64,000 nucleotides of DNA from assembly GCF_905120355.1 (NCBI RefSeq), contig NZ_CAJHOB010000011.1:1-64000 (forward strand), written 5' to 3'. Each line of letters begins with the position of its first letter. Within the stretch, counting starts at the first letter, position 1. Positions 53,176 through 61,274 of the stretch are shown piece by piece. This stretch comes from Azonexus hydrophilus (GTDB taxonomy: Bacteria; Pseudomonadota; Gammaproteobacteria; Burkholderiales; Rhodocyclaceae). A program made the translations under genes and the position numbers. The notes under the pieces are model-generated. The model did no database searches and was not told where the DNA came from. It saw nothing but the letters and a program-made list of their open reading frames with translations.

Positions 53176-55167
53176 TCAGCCTTGAGCCTGCGCCATCGCT
53201 TCCTGCTCCAGGTAAACCCAGTCGACGATGTCATCGCTGGGGCTATAACCCGCCACCAGCTGCTGCAGCATCAAGCGGATGACCCCGACGTCATTGACAT
53301 TCAGCGCCAACTCCAGCGCGGAAAGTTTGGGCTCAAACTCGGCCCAAGGGATGAAATCCTCATGCGCCTTCATGATGCGCGGGTGCTGGGTCGGTTTGGG
53401 GTTGTCGCCGATCAGCAGCTCTTCATAGAGTTTTTCTCCGGGCCGTAGGCCGGAAATTTCAATCGCGATATCACCGTCGGGATGCTGTTCGTCTTTCACC
53501 ATCAGCCCCGAGAGCTCCACCATCCGTCGCGCCAGGTCGATGATTTTCACCGGCTGCCCCATGTCGAGCACGAACACGTCGCCCCCCTTGGCCATGGCGC
53601 CGGCCTGGATCACCAGTTGAGCCGCTTCCGGGATGGTCATGAAATAGCGGGTGACTTCCGGGTGCGTGAGGGTAATGGGCCCGCCGTCGCGGATCTGCTG
53701 GCGGAACTTGGGCACGACCGAGCCCGACGAGCCCAGCACGTTGCCAAAGCGCACCATGCTGAACTTGGTGCCGCTTTGCGTGCCCAGTTGGGTTGCTGCC
53801 AAGGCCTGCAGCGCCATTTCCGCTAGGCGCTTGCTGGCACCCATCACATTGGTGGGGCGCACGGCTTTGTCGGTGCTGATGAGCACGAAGTCGCTCACGC
53901 CGTTTTCTGCGGCGGCCTGGGCGGTGCGTAGCGTGCCCAGCACGTTGTTCTTGATGCCTGCGGCCGGATTGTGTTCCACCAGCGGCACGTGCTTGTAGGC
54001 GGCGGCGTGGTAGACCGTGTCCGGGTGCCAGGTGGACATGATCTCGCGCATGCGGTCGTCGTCCTGCACCGAAGCCAGAAGAGGCACCAGAATGGGTGGC
54101 GTGGCAACGTCCAGCCTAGCCAGTTTCTCTTCCAGTTCCTGGTGAATCGCATAGAGGGCGAATTCGCTCTGCTCAATCAGCAGCAGCTTGGCGGGATTCA
54201 CCGCCAAAATCTGGCGGCAAAGTTCGCTGCCGATGGATCCGCCGGCGCCGGTCACTAACACCACCTTGCCCACGATGTTCTTGGCCAGCAGGATGTGATT
54301 GGGCGTCACCGATTCGCGCCCGAGCAAGTCGTCGATATCCAGCTCGCGCAAATCCGACACACTGATCTTGCCCTGCGCTAGATCAACCAAACTGGGCAGA
54401 GTACGTACGGCGACCTGCGCCAGACGAATCTGTGCCAGAATTTCATTACGGCGATGGCGCGACAGACGCGGCATCGCCAGCAGAACATCGGCAATACCGA
54501 GCGTCTGGACCAGTTCCGGCAAATCGTCCGGGCGATAAATCGGCTGACCATTCAAGACCTGGCCGTGCAAACGGTCATCGTCGTCGAGAAAACCCACCAC
54601 CTGCATTTCCGTGCTGTGGATCATCGCCTGCGCCAGTTGCCGCCCGGTGGTGCCGGCCCCATAAATCAGCACCCTGGGCCGCGATGCCCGACGTAGCAGG
54701 CTACGATATTCATCCCCCAGCCACAGGCGCACCATAAGCCGCGAGGCCCCGACCAGAAGGAGCAACAGAATCGGCTGGAGGATGCCCACAGTGCGCGGCA
54801 CCCCGGCCACACCGATTGCCATGAAAACTGCCGCATACGCCACACCATACACTGCCACTGCACGCGCTACCGCCAGCAAGGCGGGCCAGCCGCTATAGCG
54901 GAAGATAGCCCGGTACAGCCCTGAAATGATGAACACTGGTACGGCCAAACCAACCGACACAACCGCAGCCCACAATGGTTGCCCGGTCAGCGGCACGAAG
55001 ACGCCTAGGCGCAAATAATAGGCCAGCCACACAGCGAGGACACAAAGAGACACATCCAGACCCAGGGCTACCAAGCGCTTGGCAAACCGTGGCAACGCGA
55101 GGACCGGGATCGTCAGTTGCCGCATATAACTCGACACAAAGCGCAATTTACCTGCTCGCTCGCTCAT
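53176..55167 (-). CDS. UDP-GlcNAc 4,6-dehydratase, PglF/CapD/WbpM-like membrane protein
   Basis: 663 residues from MSERAGKLRF, with start overlapping the aminotransferase stop (ATGA). Four membrane segments (about 28-145) are followed by a CoA-binding-like domain (about 155-280). An extended SDR domain follows, with VTGAGGSIGSELCRQI (about 305) and a Met-containing active site of this subgroup (LISTDKAVRPTNVMGASKRLAE). It converts UDP-GlcNAc to the 4-keto-6-deoxy sugar. With the next three genes upstream it makes a bacillosamine-type sugar. Confidence 0.92.
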   Translation of the reverse strand: MSERAGKLRFVSSYMRQLTIPVLALPRFAKRLVALGLDVSLCVLAVWLAYYLRLGVFVPLTGQPLWAAVVSVGLAVPVFIISGLYRAIFRYSGWPALLAVARAVAVYGVAYAAVFMAIGVAGVPRTVGILQPILLLLLVGASRLMVRLWLGDEYRSLLRRASRPRVLIYGAGTTGRQLAQAMIHSTEMQVVGFLDDDDRLHGQVLNGQPIYRPDDLPELVQTLGIADVLLAMPRLSRHRRNEILAQIRLAQVAVRTLPSLVDLAQGKISVSDLRELDIDDLLGRESVTPNHILLAKNIVGKVVLVTGAGGSIGSELCRQILAVNPAKLLLIEQSEFALYAIHQELEEKLARLDVATPPILVPLLASVQDDDRMREIMSTWHPDTVYHAAAYKHVPLVEHNPAAGIKNNVLGTLRTAQAAAENGVSDFVLISTDKAVRPTNVMGASKRLAEMALQALAATQLGTQSGTKFSMVRFGNVLGSSGSVVPKFRQQIRDGGPITLTHPEVTRYFMTIPEAAQLVIQAGAMAKGGDVFVLDMGQPVKIIDLARRMVELSGLMVKDEQHPDGDIAIEISGLRPGEKLYEELLIGDNPKPTQHPRIMKAHEDFIPWAEFEPKLSALELALNVNDVGVIRLMLQQLVAGYSPSDDIVDWVYLEQEAMAQAQG

Positions 55168-56342
55168 CCGTGTTGAGCCCTTTGCATGACCTGCCGGATC
55201 GCAGCGCAAGTCTGATCCATTTCTACAGCGGACAAAGTAGGATGCACTAGGAACATCACACTCGTTTCTCCCAAGCCCTGCGCCACAGGCAACCGTGTGC
55301 CTGGCCGCCATCCCGTATTGTCGAATGCCTTTTCCAGATACACCTCCGAGCAGGAGCCCTGGTAGCAAGGCACTCCAAGAGCATTGATTTCGGCGACAAT
55401 CCGGTCGCGACTCCAACCCGTCGCCAAGCATTCAGGGCGCACATAAACATAGCACTTGTACTGCGCATGCTGACTTCCTTCCGGCAATTGAGGCGCGTAC
55501 AACGCCTGGAATTCCCTGCAAACGGTCTGGATTTGCTCACTGTTGGCCGTACGTTTCGCCGTCCACTCCGCCATACGCCGCAACTGGATACGCCCGATCA
55601 CAGCTTGCATTTCGAGCATGCGCCAGTTGGTACCAAATGATTCATGCAGCCAACGAAATCCCGGTGGATGTTCACGCTCGTAAACTACGGCATAGCTTTT
55701 GCCGTGATCCTTGAAACTCCACATGCTGCGCCACAAGGCTTCATCATTAGTGGTTACCATGCCGCCCTCGCCGCCGGTGGTCATGATTTTGTCCTGGCAG
55801 AACGACCACGCCCCCACATGCCCGATCGAGCCCACCGAGCGCCCCTTGTAGCGCGCCCCGTGTGCCTGAGCACAATCCTCGATCACTTTCAGCCCGTACT
55901 GTTCGGCTAGTTCCATGATTGGGTCCATGTCGCACGGCCAGCCCGCCAGATGCACGCAGATCACCGCCCGTGTGCGCGGCGTCAGCACGTGGGCAATGGT
56001 CTCTGCCGTCAGATTGCCGCTTTCCGGCGCCACATCCGCAAACACCGGCGTCGCCCCCGCATTGACCACACACGACACGCTCGCGATAAAGGTCCGCGGC
56101 GTCACCACCACCTCGTCACCAGGGCCAATGCCCAGCGCATGCAGCGCCACGTCCAGCGCCAGAGTGCCGTTGGCCAGCGCCACCGCGTAGCGGGTGCCCG
56201 CCCAAGCGGCGTATTCCTGCTCGAACGCGCGGCACTCGGTGCCCGTCCAGTAATTCACCTTGTTCGACAGCAGCACGTCGCGTACCGCATCGGTCTCTTC
56301 CTGCGTGAAGGAGGGCCACGGACTAAAGGGTGTGTTCAGCAT
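55164..56342 (-). CDS. DegT/DnrJ/EryC1 sugar aminotransferase (PglE-like)
   Basis: 392 residues of the PLP-dependent sugar aminotransferase family. The opening FSPWPSFTQEETDAVRDVLLS, the AWSFCQDKIMTTGGEGGMVTT segment with the PLP lysine, and GTNWRMLEMQAVIG are typical. It would transfer an amino group to the C4 ketone of the 4-keto-6-deoxy sugar made by the adjacent dehydratase. It is coupled to that gene and lies 3 bases after the acetyltransferase gene. Confidence 0.92.
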   Translation of the reverse strand: MLNTPFSPWPSFTQEETDAVRDVLLSNKVNYWTGTECRAFEQEYAAWAGTRYAVALANGTLALDVALHALGIGPGDEVVVTPRTFIASVSCVVNAGATPVFADVAPESGNLTAETIAHVLTPRTRAVICVHLAGWPCDMDPIMELAEQYGLKVIEDCAQAHGARYKGRSVGSIGHVGAWSFCQDKIMTTGGEGGMVTTNDEALWRSMWSFKDHGKSYAVVYEREHPPGFRWLHESFGTNWRMLEMQAVIGRIQLRRMAEWTAKRTANSEQIQTVCREFQALYAPQLPEGSQHAQYKCYVYVRPECLATGWSRDRIVAEINALGVPCYQGSCSEVYLEKAFDNTGWRPGTRLPVAQGLGETSVMFLVHPTLSAVEMDQTCAAIRQVMQRAQHG

Positions 56343-56345
56343 CTA

Positions 56346-57005
56346 TCAATCCTTGTTCATGATCCGCGCCGGGTTGCCCACCACCGTGGCGCCAGCCGGT
56401 ACGTCTCTAGTCACCACTGCACCCATGCCGACCACGGCACCCTGGCCAATGACCAGCGGCTGCCCCGGCTTTCCCTGCTTTAGCATGGCGCCGGTGCCGA
56501 TATAGGCGTGATCCTCGATGACCACATTGCCGTTGCATTTAACCCCTGGGGCAAAGGTTACGAAGTCGCCGATCACGCAATCGTGCTCGACATAGCTGTA
56601 GAGATTGGCGTGAAAATGTTTTCCGATCCGGACATTCGAAGTGATGGTAACGAAGGGGCTTAACACCCCCCCCTCCCCAATTACGACGTCATCCATCACA
56701 ACCACATTAGCCGCAGTTAGCGACCAAGTACGCAGGCCATCGGCCGCACACCGGGCGGCTAACCGCCGACGTACGGTGTTATTGGCAATAGCCAGTACGA
56801 TGTAACGCTCGCGTGCTTGCTCCGCCAGAAAATCACCATAGGCCAGCACCCGCTGTCCATTGATGCTCGGTACGACAGGCGCATCATCCACAAATACCAG
56901 ACAATCGGGCGCCACCCCCTGGCGACACAATTGCTCTCGTGCCAGTGGCATGACCCCTCGGCCGCACCCACTCGCACCGTAAACCGCATACAGTGCCTCC
57001 TTCAT
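56346..57005 (-). CDS. NeuD/PglD-like sugar O- or N-acetyltransferase
   Basis: 219 residues. An N-terminal Rossmann-like PglD_N domain (YAVYGASGCGRGVMPLA, about 5-80) is followed by a left-handed beta-helix of hexapeptide repeats (about 100-215; GEGGVLSPFVTITSNVRIGKHF, IGTGAMLKQGKPG). The active-site His is expected in YVEHDCVIGD. In the bacillosamine pathway PglD acetylates the 4-amino group. It overlaps the sugar transferase gene stop by four bases. Confidence 0.92.
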   Translation of the reverse strand: MKEALYAVYGASGCGRGVMPLAREQLCRQGVAPDCLVFVDDAPVVPSINGQRVLAYGDFLAEQARERYIVLAIANNTVRRRLAARCAADGLRTWSLTAANVVVMDDVVIGEGGVLSPFVTITSNVRIGKHFHANLYSYVEHDCVIGDFVTFAPGVKCNGNVVIEDHAYIGTGAMLKQGKPGQPLVIGQGAVVGMGAVVTRDVPAGATVVGNPARIMNKD

Positions 57006-57610
57006 TTGGCTTCTCCTTCAGGCATCCCGGTAAACTTAGGCATCGTCGCCTCACCTTCAGCGCTGATCCCCTCGCGCACGAATACCTTCTTCACCGTTAA
57101 CGCCAAGATCTTCAGATCCAGCCAAAACGACCGGTTGTCCACATACCAAACGTCGAGGCGGAACTTCTCCTCCCAACTCAATGCATTGCGCCCGTTGACC
57201 TGCGCCCAGCCGGTCACCCCAGGGCGCACCTCGTGCCGACGGGCCTGCTCGGGCGAATACAGCGGCAGGTATTCCATCAGCAGTGGCCGCGGCCCCACCA
57301 GGCTCATGTCGCCCTTGAGTACGTTCCAAAGTTCGGGCAGCTCGTCCAGGCTTGCCGCACGCAGGAAACTACCGAAGGGCGTCATGCGCTCGGAGTCGGG
57401 CAGCGGCTGCCCATCCGGGGCGAGCGCGTCGCGCATGGTGCGGAATTTGACCATCTGGAAGGGCTTACCGTGCAGCCCCGGGCGGATCTGACGAAAGAAA
57501 ACAGGCGAACCCAATTTCTTATGAATTTGCCAGGCGATGATCGCCATCACTGGGGCAAGTATTAGTAAAGCGAGCCCCGAGCCTATGATGTCTAAAAACC
57601 GTTTGATCAT
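57002..57610 (-). CDS. Phosphoglycosyl transferase (PglC/WcaJ-type sugar transferase)
   Basis: 202 residues from MIKRFLDIIGSGLAL; a GTG at 57655 or ATG at 57637 could lengthen it by up to 15 codons, none with a clearly better ribosome binding site. One re-entrant membrane helix (about 5-30) is followed by the catalytic domain with FRQIRPGLHGKPFQMVKFRTM, the Asp-Glu pair in LDELPELWNVLKGDMSLVGPRP and RPGVTGWAQVNGRN. It moves phospho-sugar from UDP-sugar to undecaprenyl phosphate, starting glycan assembly at the inner membrane. Confidence 0.93.
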   Translation of the reverse strand: MIKRFLDIIGSGLALLILAPVMAIIAWQIHKKLGSPVFFRQIRPGLHGKPFQMVKFRTMRDALAPDGQPLPDSERMTPFGSFLRAASLDELPELWNVLKGDMSLVGPRPLLMEYLPLYSPEQARRHEVRPGVTGWAQVNGRNALSWEEKFRLDVWYVDNRSFWLDLKILALTVKKVFVREGISAEGEATMPKFTGMPEGEAK

Positions 57611-57644
57611 AAATCGCAAGAACTTTCCAACCTGCATGACAGAG

Positions 57645-58949
57645 TCAAAGACCACGATCTAGCCTCACACGTCGTAAAACCAACTGCCACGCCAGCACCC
57701 CGAAACTTATCCACAGCAGCATTGCCGGCATACGTACTCTGTACAAAGAGCCGATATTTACCGTCGCCAGGACATATATCGCCACCCATGACAGGGTGAA
57801 CAACAGCAACATCACCACAGCCAATTGTCGCGGTTGCTCCATTGGCGCAATCCTTCTGCGATCAATAAATGCAGCAGCACCTAAGCCGACAAAAGAAAAA
57901 TAGAGAACTGACATCTCCAGTGCAGCGACTGCTCTCATGACTTTGCTGCCCGGAGCCTTCCCCTGATCGAACCAATGCGATGGGAAAGGGGCTAACAAAG
58001 CCACCTGCAGCATTCGAGGAAAATAACCAATGACGTCGGCAGCCTGCCTGAAAACCCTCTCAGTATCGATACTAGACCCTGCCTCAGGGTAACCACTTAT
58101 GAGATGCTTTCGTGCACGTGCAATATTTTCCAGCTTCTGGTCAAACATTCGCAACGGCAAGGTGTAATTCCATTGAACACACACAACAGGATCTGGTCCC
58201 GTAGCAGCACCAGCACCAGTACCAGTACCAAGGCCAAAATTTACGCTCATGCTAATGGTAATTGCCAGTCCCGCCGCCAGCAGCAAGTTCGGTTTGCGCA
58301 ACCGGATCCATATCGTCACAGCACATAGCAGCATTACAGACTGGCCCAGCAGCAACAATTCGAGTGCATACGGTCGCACATACCCTATGGCCAGATTGCC
58401 CAATAGCAAAATCACGCAGCCAATAGCTGTAAACGGCACTTCACGAGTCAGCATCCGCACCCAAACAGCTAATATTGAGAACAGACCGGCTAATACCCAT
58501 ATATCCTTGTGAATCTGACCGAAGACCATAACTAACGAAGGCATCAGAAACATCGGCAATAACGCCAGCAAACTTTCTCGTATCCGGCCCGAAATGTCGT
58601 GCAAGATCGAGTACAAAGCGGCCAGAGCAACACCATAAAGAATCGCATTAACTGGAAGCACTACCCATGGCTGACGAATGCCAGTTAACGCATACAAGAA
58701 ACTGGCGACCCCTGCTGGCGCCTGCCCCTTAGGCCGCGCACTCCAAGCCTGCCATCCCTCTAAGTGTATTTGGTCAGCCATTTGAACGGCCAACTCGTGG
58801 AAGTAAACCCAATCCCCCCCAGCAAGCAGGCCATTTCCCCCGTGCCATGGAGTCAATGGGATCACAATAAGCTGTAGTAACGCTGCCACTAAGAGCGCAA
58901 ATACTCCACCGCCCAGCGCGATGGTGAGGTGTATTTTATGTTTCTCCAT
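57645..58949 (-). CDS. Polytopic membrane protein, possible polysaccharide polymerase or glycosyltransferase
   Basis: 434 residues with about ten membrane segments and a larger extracytoplasmic loop at about 250-335 (WNYTLPLRMFDQKLENIARARKHLISGYPEAG). I do not recognise the family. Wzy polymerases and GT-C enzymes share this topology, and its place among glycosyltransferase genes supports one of these. An early GGDWVYFHELA loop recalls GT-C enzymes. Its base composition is lower in GC than the flanking housekeeping genes. Confidence 0.75.
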   Translation of the reverse strand: MEKHKIHLTIALGGGVFALLVAALLQLIVIPLTPWHGGNGLLAGGDWVYFHELAVQMADQIHLEGWQAWSARPKGQAPAGVASFLYALTGIRQPWVVLPVNAILYGVALAALYSILHDISGRIRESLLALLPMFLMPSLVMVFGQIHKDIWVLAGLFSILAVWVRMLTREVPFTAIGCVILLLGNLAIGYVRPYALELLLLGQSVMLLCAVTIWIRLRKPNLLLAAGLAITISMSVNFGLGTGTGAGAATGPDPVVCVQWNYTLPLRMFDQKLENIARARKHLISGYPEAGSSIDTERVFRQAADVIGYFPRMLQVALLAPFPSHWFDQGKAPGSKVMRAVAALEMSVLYFSFVGLGAAAFIDRRRIAPMEQPRQLAVVMLLLFTLSWVAIYVLATVNIGSLYRVRMPAMLLWISFGVLAWQLVLRRVRLDRGL

Positions 58950-58964
58950 TAACCACCGCGCGAA

Positions 58965-60116
58965 TCATTTTCCCTCGCCTTGGCTCAGCTCAGCAAAACC
59001 GAGTATCCGCAGAAGTACCGGGTTGATTTTATCCACATCAAACCGCTCCTCTGCTAGCCTACGGCTCTCGCTCCCCATGCTTGCCACACAATCTGGGGTT
59101 TGAACAAATTGCATCATGGCTGAAGCAAGGGCTTCAACATCACGTGGGGGGACCATAAACCCATTCACCCCATTTACCACCGTTTCACGGCACCCGGGCA
59201 CATCCGTCGTGATTACAGGTCGCCCCATTGCCATCGCCTCTTGCGTACTACGCGGAACGCCTTCCCGGTAATACGATGGCAGAACAAAGACGCTGGTCTG
59301 CGCCAACCAGGGTTTAACATCCACCTGACCGGGCCACTCCACTGTGCCGTCGTCAAGCCACGGCTGAATATCCGCACGACCAAGCGCACCAGGATTATCG
59401 TCCAGCCCACCCAGCAAACAAAAACGCACATGAGGGTACCGAGCCTTCACCAAACGCGCAGCTTGCAGATATTCCATGATCCCTTTCTCTCTAAGCAAAC
59501 GAGCGATGAGCGTAAATGTAATGGGGTGAGTATGCGGCGGCTGCACAGGCCATTCTTGCAAAGGGACACCTATCCCCCCCAAGACAACAATTTTTTCAGG
59601 ATCAAGGCCGCACAAGCGTTCAAGATCGGCAGCATCGTCTGGATTCAGCACCACAACCTTGTGTGCGAAATGAAACGCCGCACGATATAAACGAGTTATG
59701 ACCCAAGCCAAGAGGCGTTGGCTGAGCAAACGTCCTCCTACCCCCTCGGTGAACGCATAGCCCATGCCTTCCACCATAGCCACACGGCGTGGCACGCCAG
59801 CCAAGGTGGCTGCCAAAATCCCCCAGACATTGGTTTTGGCAGCGTAGGTAAACACCGCCTCAGGTTTTTGATCTTTGAAACAGCGCCACAGCTGCCAAAG
59901 GGTTCTTAGATCGGTCAATGGGTTCAGTCCCGATCGCGACAAACGGTAACCCTCTGTCCGCACACCCATACCCTGTACAGCCTTGACAGCATCTGGCTGC
60001 CAGTCAGGAGCTAGCGCAAACACATTGACCCTCCGTTTTCGCAGGTCCACGATCATCGGGCCACGGAAATTTATCAACGAATGTGAATAATGCGAAACTA
60101 TGCTAATAGATTTCAA
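58965..60116 (-). CDS. Glycosyltransferase family 4
   Basis: 383 residues. A TTG start is proposed because GGAG lies six bases upstream and the frame then begins LKSISIVSHYSHSLINFRGPM, the normal start of this family; the next ATG upstream (60185) would overlap the neighbouring gene by 56 bases. The N-terminal acceptor domain shows NVWGILAATLAGVPRRVAMVEGMGYAF. The GT1-fold donor domain shows LLREKGIMEYLQAARLV, VLPSYYREGVPRSTQEAMAMGRPVITTDVPGCRETV. It transfers a sugar to the growing lipid-linked glycan on the cytoplasmic side. Confidence 0.9.
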   Translation of the reverse strand: MKSISIVSHYSHSLINFRGPMIVDLRKRRVNVFALAPDWQPDAVKAVQGMGVRTEGYRLSRSGLNPLTDLRTLWQLWRCFKDQKPEAVFTYAAKTNVWGILAATLAGVPRRVAMVEGMGYAFTEGVGGRLLSQRLLAWVITRLYRAAFHFAHKVVVLNPDDAADLERLCGLDPEKIVVLGGIGVPLQEWPVQPPHTHPITFTLIARLLREKGIMEYLQAARLVKARYPHVRFCLLGGLDDNPGALGRADIQPWLDDGTVEWPGQVDVKPWLAQTSVFVLPSYYREGVPRSTQEAMAMGRPVITTDVPGCRETVVNGVNGFMVPPRDVEALASAMMQFVQTPDCVASMGSESRRLAEERFDVDKINPVLLRILGFAELSQGEGK

Positions 60117-60129
60117 AATAACTCCGCGC

Positions 60130-61257
60130 TTATACCGGGTGTACACCAAGACGATCTTTTCCAACAAGATCTGCCACCAATGCATGTAGTAAGTTTTTTT
60201 TGTCGATTAATTTTTTTGCGCTAACAGAAACATCTTCCTTCGCCATGCTCCTAGACTCTCTTGCGAACATGATTATTTCGTCAAAATCCGTATTTTCCAC
60301 CTTTTTAAACAGCCTTCCCGATGGAATCGTATCGGTGTAATCCCCGCAAACAGGCAATCCAAGCATTAAATATTCGCGCACCTTGAGCGGACAGGCTTGT
60401 TTCATTTTGTTTCTATCCAGTGCAAAAGAGGCCAACCCAATCCAGCAGCGTTGACTAAGCTCAAAAATCTCTTGGCTCGATAACTCACCATGCACCTTGA
60501 TGCGCGCGTCATTGTCGATCTGCTTGTACTCTTCCGGGATTCGCCCAACCAAGTGCAAGACAAAATCATGACGGCTGTCTTTCAAGGCCAGCAATAGCCT
60601 ATCAAGGCCGTGCCATGGGGCAAAGTTAGCAACAAACAGCATCTCTGGAACATCTTTTCCCCGACAATCCATCAACTGCAAATCCCGGTACAAGACACCA
60701 TTCGGGTATACGGTCGCTCGTTCTTCATGCACGCCTGACCTGCTCAATTCGTAGTCAACAATTTCTTGAGTAACGCCAACGATCCCCGTTGCCTTTCTGA
60801 GTGTGCTCGGTCCAATCCAAGATTCCAATCTCGCACGAATCAAGCTTGACAACTTCCCGGGCAATGCTAATTCAGGAACTTCCAGCGTGTGATGAACGAA
60901 AAAAACCGGCTTTTTGCACTTACGCACAAAATAAGCCTGGAAAGGATCATGGACGTAGTAGCGCAACAGAAAAACGTCCACCTCCGATTGCTGGTTTAGC
61001 AACCACCTGTGGTAATTCCTTCTAAGTTTGAGCCAGGATTTCAATGCATCGGCTTTGTTCTCAAGTTCATGGCAGTTTGTCTTTTCGTCAAACAACATGG
61101 TCTTGAATCCACCTCGTGTTCCCTGCGGGCAAAACATTTTCACCCGCCAATTCAGCCCCAACTCCATGGCAGCTTCCTGTTCCCAGTCCATTTGTGTGCA
61201 TATGCCTGATGGAGGGCGCAGCAGGGCTGCGCTATGCAAGAAACGAATATTTTTCAT
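60130..61257 (-). CDS. Glycosyltransferase (GT-B type)
   Basis: 375 residues from MKNIRFLHSAALL. The C-terminal half has the GT-B pattern: MLFVANFAPWHGLDRLLLAL, LVGRIPEEYKQI, CPLKVREYLMLGLPVCGDY with the donor-binding Glu. The N-terminal half (acceptor side) is less conserved. The gene is clearly poorer in GC than the rest of the window, suggesting separate acquisition, as is common for glycan loci. It stands between asnB and another glycosyltransferase gene. Confidence 0.85.
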   Translation of the reverse strand: MKNIRFLHSAALLRPPSGICTQMDWEQEAAMELGLNWRVKMFCPQGTRGGFKTMLFDEKTNCHELENKADALKSWLKLRRNYHRWLLNQQSEVDVFLLRYYVHDPFQAYFVRKCKKPVFFVHHTLEVPELALPGKLSSLIRARLESWIGPSTLRKATGIVGVTQEIVDYELSRSGVHEERATVYPNGVLYRDLQLMDCRGKDVPEMLFVANFAPWHGLDRLLLALKDSRHDFVLHLVGRIPEEYKQIDNDARIKVHGELSSQEIFELSQRCWIGLASFALDRNKMKQACPLKVREYLMLGLPVCGDYTDTIPSGRLFKKVENTDFDEIIMFARESRSMAKEDVSVSAKKLIDKKNLLHALVADLVGKDRLGVHPV

Positions 61258-61274
61258 AGCGATCTTATGCTTTC

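Noticed and set aside
53176-55431. An N-terminal extension of the PglF-like gene to 55431
   Set aside because: The extra 88 residues are a frame-shifted reading of the aminotransferase gene and do not resemble the family. The ATGA overlap at 55167 is a normal coupled start.
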